8,414 bases of DNA, taken from the NCBI GenBank assembly GCA_049604415.1, contig JBMYTN010000083.1, forward strand, positions 1 through 8,414, given 5' to 3'. Made by a program: the position numbers and the translations under genes. Below the pieces are notes generated by a model, which was not told the DNA's origin, searched no databases, and saw nothing but the letters and a program-made list of their open reading frames with translations. How positions within the stretch are numbered: the stretch's first letter is position 1; every line of letters begins with the position of its first letter. Shown in pieces: positions 1 through 6,569 of the stretch. This DNA comes from JBMYTN01 sp049604415. GTDB taxonomy: Bacteria > Pseudomonadota > Alphaproteobacteria > Rhodospirillales > Rhodospirillaceae.

Positions 1-142
1 GAAGTGCCTGAAATCCTAAACGTTTTCATACGCTTGAGAATTCTTCACAGGCGACGAGTTAATCGAGAAAATAACTGGAGAACCCGTAGAGTATCTTCGT
101 GACGGCCACCCACTTTTAAGGAACTCCAACGGCATAACATAT

Positions 143-634
143 TTGAAGAAAGGCACAAACGCGCCTGACAAGGTATATATCAATAAAGATGCAAAATACG
201 GTCAAAAGAGGCCCGTCCTACACCACGAAGCTTCACATATTGTTGATGAGTTGGTGGGAATGTTAAGAACTGATGATATCAAGGATGAGTTGTCAGATAT
301 CTACCGCCATCAAGTAAAACTTAGAGGTCGCGAGGACATACCACTAACTCCAGATGCCATTGGCTATGATGCAGAAAACACGCCACGTGAGTACGCTACT
401 GAAGCGATTAGACTCTACCTAGAGGCACCAGATGTCATGAATAAATACTACCCCAAAACAGCAAGACGTATCCGAGAAGCGGTTAGAAATAACGATAAAC
501 TAAATAAATTTATCCACTTCAATAGCCTAAGCGCACTTTCACTGACTGGGCTGGGAGCTACTGAAGATTATTTCAACGAACAGTATCAAATACTACCGAC
601 CTCAAACACAACAAAACAAGAGGACACGAAATGA
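143..634 (+). CDS. Zincin metallopeptidase domain, C-terminal fragment (HExxH, toxin or phage polyvalent type)
   Basis: Predicted zinc-dependent protease domain. Seen: a HEASH motif (HExxH; His codons at 224 and 236, Glu at 227) followed by IVDE, then about 55 residues later REYATEAIRLYL (389 onward), a helix likely to supply the third zinc ligand Glu. The pairing HExxHxxD plus E-x-A-x-E-A resembles anthrax lethal factor-like and MPTase toxin domains. The tail (IHFNSLSAL) resembles ends of phage large polyvalent proteins. The start given is a TTG with no convincing ribosome binding site and is probably not natural: plausible coding sequence (GDELIEKITGEPVEYL) runs back in frame to base 38, where a TGA stops it. 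Frame 1 is open from base 1 to the same point, suggesting a frameshift near 34-37 in a gene entering from the left. The stop overlaps the next ATG (ATGA). Fold fairly sure; substrate unknown; may be a remnant. Confidence 0.6.
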   Translation: MKKGTNAPDKVYINKDAKYGQKRPVLHHEASHIVDELVGMLRTDDIKDELSDIYRHQVKLRGREDIPLTPDAIGYDAENTPREYATEAIRLYLEAPDVMNKYYPKTARRIREAVRNNDKLNKFIHFNSLSALSLTGLGATEDYFNEQYQILPTSNTTKQEDTK

Positions 635-984
635 AGGACACGAAAACGAAGGAATGGCAACATCTCATTCCTGACGACTGGGTTTCGTCAAGTGGGTCAC
701 GGTGGAAAGACCTGGATGCAGAAGCGAGATGCAATGAAGCATCCCACAACCGCGCCCTACAGCGCATGCTTCCAAAATGGTGGCGAGATCAAAGGGCGCA
801 TTCGTTAAGGCAGGAAAGAGCCCAACGTCGGGAGCTTAGTCGGAGTGTTCGACAGTTCCCGCCAGCAGCATTCCTCGAAGCCAAAAATAAGGAAGAATTC
901 GTGAAGAACCGCAAGGAACGAGCGGAAAGACATCGTCGGTGGAAGGAGATCATAGCAGCGGAAAAGAAAGCCAGAAAAGACTAA
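631..984 (+). CDS. Unrecognised small protein, LIP-DWV/LPxWWRD family, copy 1
   Basis: Function not recognised. A 117-residue, very basic, soluble protein. Seen: an N-terminal block WQHLIPDDWVSSSG..W, a central LPKWWRDQRA, and a charged helical tail (RRWKEIIAAEKKARKD). The same three blocks recur in the genes at 1232 and 1921, so this is a tandem paralogous family. The start is well supported: AGAGG at 619-623 lies seven bases before ATG, and the ATG overlaps the preceding metallopeptidase stop (ATGA), implying translational coupling. A small gene coupled to a toxin-type enzyme domain is the usual place for an immunity protein, but no sequence evidence beyond position supports that. It has no membrane segment or signal peptide. 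The arginine-rich composition would also fit a nucleic-acid-binding or virion-associated protein. Confidence 0.65.
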   Translation: MKDTKTKEWQHLIPDDWVSSSGSRWKDLDAEARCNEASHNRALQRMLPKWWRDQRAHSLRQERAQRRELSRSVRQFPPAAFLEAKNKEEFVKNRKERAERHRRWKEIIAAEKKARKD

Positions 985-1231
985 AACGTTCTGGCGGGGT
1001 CGAAATGCTGAATAAGCGGATGGTAGAGCCTTTGGCAAAGTTGAAATACTTTAGCATCGGTCCTCAGAACTCTTTGGTCTGCCGGGCGCGACGGCCCTTA
1101 CAACGACAACTCAAGACAGTGGAAATGAAGCGTATGACGGCCCTCCTTCTGGTGGACAGCATAGTGAGGAGGAATAGGAGTGTGTTACCATATCGCTAGG
1201 AGTAATTCACAGGAGCAATTGGGTCCAAATC

Positions 1232-1783
1232 ATGGTTGATAAGGTGTCCACTCGGATCCAGGATGCGCCGATCATTCGGGATCGCGCTTGGGAGTTTTTG
1301 GTTCCGGAGGACTGGGTGGCATCAGATGGTCAGCTTTGGAAAAACATGAGCACGACCCAACGGCAACTTGAAGCTTGGAACAATCGAGGGTTAAGGAAAA
1401 TACTACCTCGATGGTGGCGCGATCGCCGAGCAGAGGATTTTCGGCGGATGCGCGTGTCTGGAGCCAAGCCGCTCCTCATCCGTAAATCCCGCCTCGGCTT
1501 AAGTGATGAGCAAATACTTAACCGACGCTTATCAGACTTACCACCAGGAGCTGATGAAGACTATCGGGGCCTAGAAACCACTCTTGCGGATCTAAAAGGC
1601 AAGAAGGGCCCCTTATCTCCGGAAGACCAACAAACCCTTGCGGCGCTGGAGCAAGACTTTGCTGACTTTTGGGACAAATGGAAACAGATCATTGAGATCG
1701 AAAAGCAAAAAGTGCGAGACCATTATGAAAAATGGAAACAACACGAAGAGCGCATGAAACAAAAAGACAAGAAGAATGCATAG
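1232..1783 (+). CDS. Unrecognised small protein, LIP-DWV/LPxWWRD family, copy 2 (long form)
   Basis: Function not recognised. A 183-residue paralogue of the gene at 631. Seen: WEFLVPEDWVASDG..W near residues 20-37, LPRWWRDRRA near 60-70, and a tail WDKWKQIIEIEKQKVRD matching the tail of copy 1. Between the WWRD block and the tail it has about 65 extra residues, including a stretch rich in Asp, Glu and Leu (LSPEDQQTLAALEQDF) likely to be helical or coiled coil, and it ends in a Lys/Glu-rich helix (YEKWKQHEERMKQKDKKN). AGGAG at 1211-1215 is some 16 bases before the ATG, longer than ideal, but no better in-frame start is evident. Codon use and the intact, full-length match to copy 1 support a real gene. 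It may be an additional immunity-type or phage accessory protein; this is inference from position only. Confidence 0.75.
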   Translation: MVDKVSTRIQDAPIIRDRAWEFLVPEDWVASDGQLWKNMSTTQRQLEAWNNRGLRKILPRWWRDRRAEDFRRMRVSGAKPLLIRKSRLGLSDEQILNRRLSDLPPGADEDYRGLETTLADLKGKKGPLSPEDQQTLAALEQDFADFWDKWKQIIEIEKQKVRDHYEKWKQHEERMKQKDKKNA

Positions 1784-1920
1784 AACAATCTCAGACTAAG
1801 CCGAACAAACTTGACGATACGAAAATGCGGTAAAACAAAGCCTCAGAACCAACTGTACTGGAAATTGCTCTGACAAACTTAACAGACAATAATGTGCTGT
1901 TCACGAGACCACAGCCTAGG

Positions 1921-2174
1921 ATGGAAGACGATACCAGGTGGCACCACCTGATCCCCGACAGCTTTGTCTCCTTGAAGGGACACAAGTGGGAGGGCATGTC
2001 TTACACGGATCGGGAACGCGAAACCTGGATCAATCCAAAGCTCGGCGCAACACGCCGAAATGGTAGCGGGACGCTATGCCCCTCTGCGCCTTTGATGACC
2101 TGCATGTTACAGACAGGAACCAAAGGAGACAGGACCCTGACAAGACTGACCGCGCCAAGGCATACAATCAATAA
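1921..2174 (+). pseudogene. Broken third copy of the LIP-DWV/LPxWWRD family
   Basis: From ATG 1921 the reading frame gives MEDDTRWHHLIPDSFVS, then HKWEGM and ETWINPK, matching copies 1 and 2. It then loses similarity. Moving to the frame that contains base 2040 restores it: KARRNTPKW-stop-RD aligns position by position with GLRKILPRWWRD of copy 2, the second Trp (TGG) having become TAG at about 2064. The break lies in the AAA run at 2037-2039 and is explained by loss of one A. The restored frame continues to a TAA at 2172-2174. Two independent lesions argue for true decay rather than a sequencing error. The same frame is open upstream to a GTG at 1894, but ATG 1921 gives an N-terminus matching copy 1. 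Confidence 0.7.
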
Positions 2175-2723
2175 AGCTCCAATGCCCTGATGGGGATCGC
2201 GTAAAACACCAACGGGGATCTCACCCGTGGCCCTCCCAATACAGCTGTCAGGCGCGCTGCAAACGGCCAGCCGACTCACAGTACCTCGCGATGGTGTGCC
2301 TGAGTGAGAAGAGCATGGAGCGTCGGACAGAGCACTTTTGCTTTGGTCACCATCGCAGCTCGAATGAGCTCCTTCGAGCGCGACCTGACCATGTGTGAGA
2401 CTAACAAACCAAGTTTTCGGCGTCGATGGGCTTCGACTGTTGCAGGACAAGGGCTCCAACCGCCTCATGGGGCCAAACCCGTGACACTTGTCTCGCGGAG
2501 CTTATTCTAAGCTTCTGTTTTATCTCATTTTCGAAGTGTCGCCTCCAGACGACGCGCGCGTTTACCCCATACAACCGAACCCACAAAGGCCCGCGCCCTC
2601 AAAGCCGGGCCTTTTCTTATGCCCACTCCCCCGGGCACGCCACCCGGTGGGCCACCCCGCGCACCTGCGCCCCGCGTCCCTAAACCCTGGACGCCGGTTT
2701 CCCTAAAGATGGAGAACTTTATC
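2175..2723. other. Stretch without an intact gene between the decayed region and the capsid module
   Basis: No open frame here is convincing on either strand. Short fragments such as RRTEHFCFGHHRSSNELL (forward, near 2317) and VFGVDGLRLLQDKGSNRL (forward, near 2410) have coding-like composition but sit in different frames separated by stops, as expected of an old decayed gene; I cannot name it. From about 2590 the sequence becomes very GC- and C-rich. The frame starting at ATG 2619 is continuous with the scaffold gene, but its translation is a Pro-rich run (PTPPGTPPGGPPRAPAP) with no ribosome binding site, so I treat 2619-2723 as leader. The leader presumably carries the promoter for the capsid genes; no clear -35/-10 was identified. 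Confidence 0.5.
2585..2616 (+). terminator. Intrinsic terminator-like hairpin before the capsid module
   Basis: AAAGGCCCG at 2585-2593 pairs perfectly with CGGGCCTTT at 2606-2614 across a 12-base loop, followed by T, C and two more T. The GC-rich stem and short T-rich tail fit a Rho-independent terminator on the + strand. It would insulate the capsid genes from transcription entering from the decayed region. Confidence 0.6.
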
Positions 2724-3686
2724 ATGATGAACGATGACACCGATGCCATGACCGATGGCACGGAAATCGTAGACAACGCCGAAGCCGCTGCACCCGAGAC
2801 CAACGCCGAAGAGATATCAACGGACGACACCTTGGATGTATCCTTCGATTCAGTGGACACGGATCTGGAGTCAGACGCGGATCCAGAACGCGAGGACTCA
2901 GAAGAGGAGTGGGACGAAGACAGTTCCACTATGATCGAACTCGAACTCGGTGGAACCAAACATCGGATCGACCGGGCGGATATGTCTGACGAGGCCGTTG
3001 AGAAAGTCCAAGGTTTCGCCAAATCGCTCCACAGCGACTATACCCGGAAAACACAAGAGGTTGCCGAACAACGACGGCATGCCAAAGCGACCCAGACGGA
3101 ACTCAACGCTCTCGTGGGGTTGAATGACGACCAACTTAGCCTTTTGGCCAATGGTCGGATCCTCAATTCTAAACTGATGGAAATGCGGTCTCTTCTGACG
3201 GAAGGCCTATGGCAGTCCAATCCGAACCAAGCCCGACGGTTGTCAGATGAGATTTCGCGAACGCAAGCCCAATTCGAGGCAATGCAACTAGAGGCCAACC
3301 TGTTTGAGCAGCAAATTCAGGCGGCTCAAAGCAACATCGTTGAAAACGCTATCAAACAAGGAAAAGCCAAGGTTCTGCGGAGCATCAAAGACTTTGATGA
3401 GCCAGCGCTCATCGAGTTTGCGATCGAAAATGGGATTCCAGAAGAGTCCGCCCGAAACTGGGCGCAGACCCCTGAAGTCACCATTCTGATCCATGACGCG
3501 ATGCGATATCGCGCCCTGACCAAACAAACCACCAAGGCACCCACCCGCACGGTCAAATCCACCAAGCCGGTCAAAGCCATCAAGGGCAAAGGCACAGCGA
3601 TGCCCCCCATGCCTGGCACGGCAGCTTCGGACAAACTGCCCATCGAGCAGTGGATGAAACTGCGCAACAAAATGGTGCACGGCTAG
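2724..3686 (+). CDS. Phage scaffolding-like capsid assembly protein, paralogue 1
   Basis: Likely an internal scaffold that guides coat subunits into a procapsid. Evidence is position directly before a P22-type coat gene, plus composition: a strongly acidic N-terminus (residues 1-70), a helical middle, a Lys/Thr-rich basic linker (about 266-290) and a short conserved C-terminal helix SDKLPIEQWMKLRN (302-315), where P22-type scaffolds bind coat. Seen motifs: LGGTKHRID (75-83), HSDYTRKTQEVAEQRR (103-118, a pattern common in phage scaffolds), IKDFDEPALIEFAIENGI (221-238) and ESARNWA (241-247). Start chosen at ATG 2724 (MMNDD...) because GGAG at 2711-2714 is nine bases upstream; this gives 320 residues, close to the 308 of its paralogue. 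An in-frame ATG at 2619 would add 35 Pro-rich residues and is less likely. The paralogue lies at 5577. Confidence 0.75.
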   Translation: MMNDDTDAMTDGTEIVDNAEAAAPETNAEEISTDDTLDVSFDSVDTDLESDADPEREDSEEEWDEDSSTMIELELGGTKHRIDRADMSDEAVEKVQGFAKSLHSDYTRKTQEVAEQRRHAKATQTELNALVGLNDDQLSLLANGRILNSKLMEMRSLLTEGLWQSNPNQARRLSDEISRTQAQFEAMQLEANLFEQQIQAAQSNIVENAIKQGKAKVLRSIKDFDEPALIEFAIENGIPEESARNWAQTPEVTILIHDAMRYRALTKQTTKAPTRTVKSTKPVKAIKGKGTAMPPMPGTAASDKLPIEQWMKLRNKMVHG

Positions 3687-3753
3687 CGCTTTTTCTGTCG
3701 AAGCGGATACCGGTTCGGCAAATCGAAAATGCCCTAAGCCCCTATCATCATTG

Positions 3754-3804
3754 TTTTTCCTAAACCACTCTGGATCAAACCGAGACCCAGAGTGGTCGGA
3801 AAAA
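3754..3804. repeat. Long inverted repeat between scaffold and coat genes
   Basis: ACCACTCTGG at 3764-3773 pairs perfectly with CCAGAGTGGT at 3787-3796 around a 13-base loop. After a small asymmetric bulge (TAA against C) the outer arms TTTTTCC (3754-3760) and GGAAAAA (3798-3804) pair too, giving 17 base pairs. No T-run follows on either strand, so it is not a standard terminator. Its place, about 70 bases before the coat start, would suit an attenuator, an RNA processing site or mRNA stabiliser that sets the coat-to-scaffold ratio. Confidence 0.7.
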
Positions 3805-3874
3805 ACGCCAACCAAACCCCTCATCAATCCCCTGCCGCGTCGACACCAGACGCCGCAAACTCGGAGAAAGACCC

Positions 3875-5086
3875 ATGGCCAACAGCCTGTTGACCGCGAC
3901 GCAAGTGACCCGCGAGGCCTTGCGCATCCTGCATGAAAAACTGTCCTTCGTCGGCAATATCAACCGTCAATATGATGACAGTTTTGCCCAGTCTGGCGCC
4001 AAAATCGGCGACAGCCTGAAGATCCGCCTGCCGAACCAATACACCGTTCGCACCGGGGCCACCTTGTCAGCCCAGGACACGGCGGAAACTTCCACCACCT
4101 TGCAAGTCGCCACCCAAAAAGGGGTGGACATGTCCTTCACCTCGGTCGATCTGACCATGTCCATTGATGACTTCAAGAAGCGTATCCTGGAACCGGCCAT
4201 GGCCGTCCTGGCCGCCAATATCGAAGCCGACGCCCTGTCGATGTATAAGGACGTCCATAACGAGGTCTCCAATGTCGGGGCCGCCATCACCTTCGCCGAT
4301 GTGCTCAATGCCGGTCGGAAACTGACCGACAACCTGGCACCGATGGACAACCGCTGCCTTCTGCTGACCACGGAAAACAATGTCGACTTGGTCAGCAACA
4401 CCAGCACCCTGTTCAACGACCGCACCAAGGTCGGTGATCAGTACAAAAAAGGCCTGATGGGCAACGACTTCCTGGGTTTTGATTGTGTCTATCAAAACAC
4501 CTTGATGCCGACCCACACCACCGGCACCGATGACGGTACCGGGGATTATCTGGTCAATGGCGCCAGCCAGACCGGATCGACCCTGACCGTGGACACCGGC
4601 ACCGGCTCCTTTGCCGCCGGTGACATCATCGAAATCGATGGCGTCTTCTCGGTGCACCCGGAGACCAAACAGGCCACCGGCGTTCTGAAGCAGTTCGTGG
4701 TCACCGCCGCCAGCGGCACGTCCGCGACCGCGCTGTCCATCAGCCCGGCAATAACCATCTCTGGGGCCTCTCAGAATGTCAGCGCCGCCCCGGCGGACAA
4801 TGCGCAGGTGTTCAAGCGGGAAAGCGACAGCACCACCGCCATTGGAGCCTCTGCGGATTACAAGCTGGGCATGGCCTTCCACAAGGATGCCTTCGCCTTT
4901 GCCTCGGCAGATCTGCAAATGCCCAAAGGCGTCGATTTCGCCGCCCGCGACGTCTTCGAAGGCATCAGCATGCGGGTCGTGCGTCAGTATGACATCAATG
5001 CAGACGCCTTCCCCACCCGACTGGATGTTCTCTATGGCTATAAGGCCATCCGTCCGGAAATCGCCTGCCGCCTGGGCTTTAACTAA
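3875..5086 (+). CDS. Major capsid protein, P22 coat protein (gp5) family
   Basis: Structural protein that forms the icosahedral phage head; HK97-type fold with a P22-type insertion domain. Seen: N-terminal helix MANSLLTATQVTREALRILH, then the family-typical NRQYDDSFAQSGAKIGDSL (30-48), a β-rich segment, VDLTMSIDDFKKRILEPAM (91-109), and an inserted domain at about 222-308 containing GDIIEIDGVFSVHPETKQ (249-266) followed by TGVLKQFVVTA (268-278), a recognisable signature of this family. The C-terminus returns to the core with YDINADAFPTRLDVLYGYKA. Length is 403 residues against about 430 for P22 gp5, so it is complete. GGAGAAAG lies about eight bases before ATG 3875. It follows a scaffolding-like gene and is closed by a strong terminator at 5114. 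GC-rich, even codon use suggests it is intact and functional. The alternative, a domesticated capsid, cannot be excluded. Confidence 0.95.
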   Translation: MANSLLTATQVTREALRILHEKLSFVGNINRQYDDSFAQSGAKIGDSLKIRLPNQYTVRTGATLSAQDTAETSTTLQVATQKGVDMSFTSVDLTMSIDDFKKRILEPAMAVLAANIEADALSMYKDVHNEVSNVGAAITFADVLNAGRKLTDNLAPMDNRCLLLTTENNVDLVSNTSTLFNDRTKVGDQYKKGLMGNDFLGFDCVYQNTLMPTHTTGTDDGTGDYLVNGASQTGSTLTVDTGTGSFAAGDIIEIDGVFSVHPETKQATGVLKQFVVTAASGTSATALSISPAITISGASQNVSAAPADNAQVFKRESDSTTAIGASADYKLGMAFHKDAFAFASADLQMPKGVDFAARDVFEGISMRVVRQYDINADAFPTRLDVLYGYKAIRPEIACRLGFN

Positions 5087-5113
5087 GCCCATCGGCTTTC
5101 AATCCTAACACCC

Positions 5114-5150
5114 AAGGAGGGGCGTCTTCACAGACGCCCCTTTTTCTTTT
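5114..5150 (+). terminator. Strong intrinsic terminator after the coat gene
   Basis: AGGGGCGTCT at 5118-5127 pairs perfectly with AGACGCCCCT at 5132-5141 across a TCAC tetraloop, followed by the T-rich tail TTTTTCTTTT. This is a textbook Rho-independent terminator 28 bases after the coat stop. It should end most coat transcripts, leaving the genes from 5165 onward to read-through or another promoter. Confidence 0.92.
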
Positions 5151-5164
5151 GCCGGAGGCTCGCG

Positions 5165-5575
5165 ATGACCTATCCCGCATTTTTATGGCACCGGATCACC
5201 GGTGAAAAAGAACTGTTCCTGGAAGCCCCAAACCGCCCCGATGACTGGATCGACACGCCCCCCAGGCCGGGCCTGGAGCCTTCATCCCTCCGGGAGGGGG
5301 GACAAAGCGCTGGTGTTAAGGACCCACTCATTCTCCCGGCCCCTCCTGGGGACGGCAAGCTCATTGAGGGCGAGGCCAAGCCCCATGCTTTGCCTGACGC
5401 CGACATGACGGCGCCCGGCGAGGGCAGAACAGAACAAACCCGGGAGCCCCTCTCCCTCCGGGTCGGGGAGCCGCTGCGCAAAGCCGATGTGCTTGCGCTC
5501 TATGAACAGCGCGGGCTGACCCCCGACAAACGCAAATCAGCAGAACGCCTGCTCGCCGAGCTGAAGGGATCGTGA
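5165..5575 (+). CDS. Small phage head-region protein downstream of coat
   Basis: A 136-residue protein whose exact role I do not recognise. The N-terminus (TYPAFLWHRITGEKELFLEA, then WIDTPP) resembles short proteins often encoded right after phage coat genes: a Y/F-P start, a strand carrying a charged loop, then a W-x-D-x-P turn. The C-terminus (residues about 100-135: RKADVLALYEQRGLTPDKRK, then AERLLAELK) looks like a small helix-extended-helix domain of the HeH/Rho-N type, sometimes used for nucleic acid or partner binding. The middle (about 36-100) is low-complexity, Pro/Gly/Glu-rich and coincides with GC-rich palindromic DNA (see findings), so it is probably a flexible linker. Ribosome binding site GGAGG at 5154-5158, six bases before ATG. 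It ends one base before the next gene, indicating an operon with the second scaffold-like gene. Confidence 0.7.
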   Translation: MTYPAFLWHRITGEKELFLEAPNRPDDWIDTPPRPGLEPSSLREGGQSAGVKDPLILPAPPGDGKLIEGEAKPHALPDADMTAPGEGRTEQTREPLSLRVGEPLRKADVLALYEQRGLTPDKRKSAERLLAELKGS

Positions 5576-5576
5576 C

Positions 5577-6503
5577 ATGTCAGAGACAGACCCGGATCTC
5601 ACCGGCCCGAGCGACGCGGACATCCACAGTGATGCTGGTGCGGAGGTCACGGAGAGCGAGACCGACGCCCAAAACCCGATCGCAGACTGGGCCGCGCCTT
5701 CAGACGGCAGCGATACCGGAGAGGAAGCATCCAACAGCTCTGAGGAGCTCGCAGGAGAGGCCAACGCACTCATCTTCGACTTAGGAGGCACCACCCATCG
5801 GATCGACCAAACCGGCATGTCTGCCGAAACCGTCGCCAAGGTCGAAGACTTCGCCACCGCCCTGCACAGCGATTACAGCGACAAGACCGAGAAGGTCGCG
5901 GATACCGAGCGGGTCAATAACACGATAAAGGACTATTTGACCGCGATCAGAAGCCTCGACGACCACGAGCAGCTGACAATCGCCCAATGTCGCACCCTCG
6001 CAACAAACCTCACGCATTTGCGAGGACAGCTCACCGAGGCGCTTTGGCAGGTCGATCCGACCTCTGCGCGGCAGTTGGTCGGTCTGATCGAGCAGACCAA
6101 AGCCCAGTATGACGCGGCCTTGTCCGACGCCAATGCCATTCAGCGTCAGACCGAGTATCAGCAAGCGACCACCAATGCGGCCCTTGCTGAGCGCGGCCGG
6201 GCCTATGTCGCCAAGCATGTCAAAGACTTTGACGAGGCCGCACTGATCAAATTCGCCATCGCCAATGGCATCAGCGAGGACAGTGCCCGCAATTGGGCAC
6301 TGAACGCTGAAGTCACGGTGTTGGTGCATGAAGCGATGCAGTTTCGTGCCCAAAAAGCCCGCGCCCAAGCCAAAGCCGCCAAGGCGGCCAAAGCCAGGCA
6401 TCGATCCAAATCACCCCGCTCCATCGACCCCGGCAGCCCCGAGTCAGACAAGCTGCCTGTGGAGGAGTGGATGCGGCTGCGCAATGAAAGCCTGCGCCGC
6501 TGA
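5577..6503 (+). CDS. Phage scaffolding-like capsid assembly protein, paralogue 2
   Basis: A 308-residue homologue of the protein at 2724 along its whole length after the acidic N-terminus. Matching blocks: LGGTTHRID (69-77), HSDYSDKTEKVAD (97-109), LTEALWQVDPTSARQL (152-167), VKDFDEAALIKFAIANGI (215-232), DSARNWA (235-241), EVTVLVHEAMQFRA (245-258), an Ala/Lys/Arg-rich basic linker (259-282) and the C-terminal SDKLPVEEWMRLRN (290-303). Identity in the conserved blocks is high, while the coiled middle differs, so this is an old duplication rather than a recent copy. Acidic N-terminus, helical centre and basic C-terminus fit an internal scaffold or core protein that binds coat through its tail. 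The start is one base after the preceding stop, with AAGG upstream. It may be a second scaffold, a minor core protein, or a cargo-loading variant; the choice is inference. Confidence 0.72.
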   Translation: MSETDPDLTGPSDADIHSDAGAEVTESETDAQNPIADWAAPSDGSDTGEEASNSSEELAGEANALIFDLGGTTHRIDQTGMSAETVAKVEDFATALHSDYSDKTEKVADTERVNNTIKDYLTAIRSLDDHEQLTIAQCRTLATNLTHLRGQLTEALWQVDPTSARQLVGLIEQTKAQYDAALSDANAIQRQTEYQQATTNAALAERGRAYVAKHVKDFDEAALIKFAIANGISEDSARNWALNAEVTVLVHEAMQFRAQKARAQAKAAKAAKARHRSKSPRSIDPGSPESDKLPVEEWMRLRNESLRR

Positions 6504-6569
6504 CCCGTCAATCACCTGAACCGCCCCCCACCCGCGTTGAAGAGACGCCGCCTTTTTTGGAGAACGATG

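Noticed and set aside
620..645. Tandem AGGACACGAAA repeats at the metallopeptidase/copy 1 junction, with AAGGACACGAA again at 8285-8295
   Set aside because: Considered as cassette ends or attachment-type direct repeats, but the match is only 11 bases, lies in Lys/Asp-rich coding sequence and is not extended on either side.
2001..2468. Minus-strand open frame of 155 codons over the decayed region
   Set aside because: It covers the third family copy, which is clearly + strand, and its Ser/Cys/Pro-rich translation has no recognisable motif or ribosome binding site.
2619..2723. N-terminal extension of scaffold 1 from ATG 2619
   Set aside because: Pro-rich translation of a C-rich leader, no ribosome binding site, and the paralogue lacks it; ATG 2724 has GGAG at good spacing.
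3288..3827. Minus-strand open frame of 179 codons opposite the first scaffold gene
   Set aside because: Antisense of a supported gene; also crosses the inverted repeat, and a similar shadow occurs opposite the paralogue.
4067..5092. Long open frame on the minus strand opposite the coat gene (341 codons)
   Set aside because: It is the antisense shadow of a GC-rich gene. The translation is Gly/Val/Asp-rich with no family features, while the + strand encodes a recognisable coat protein.
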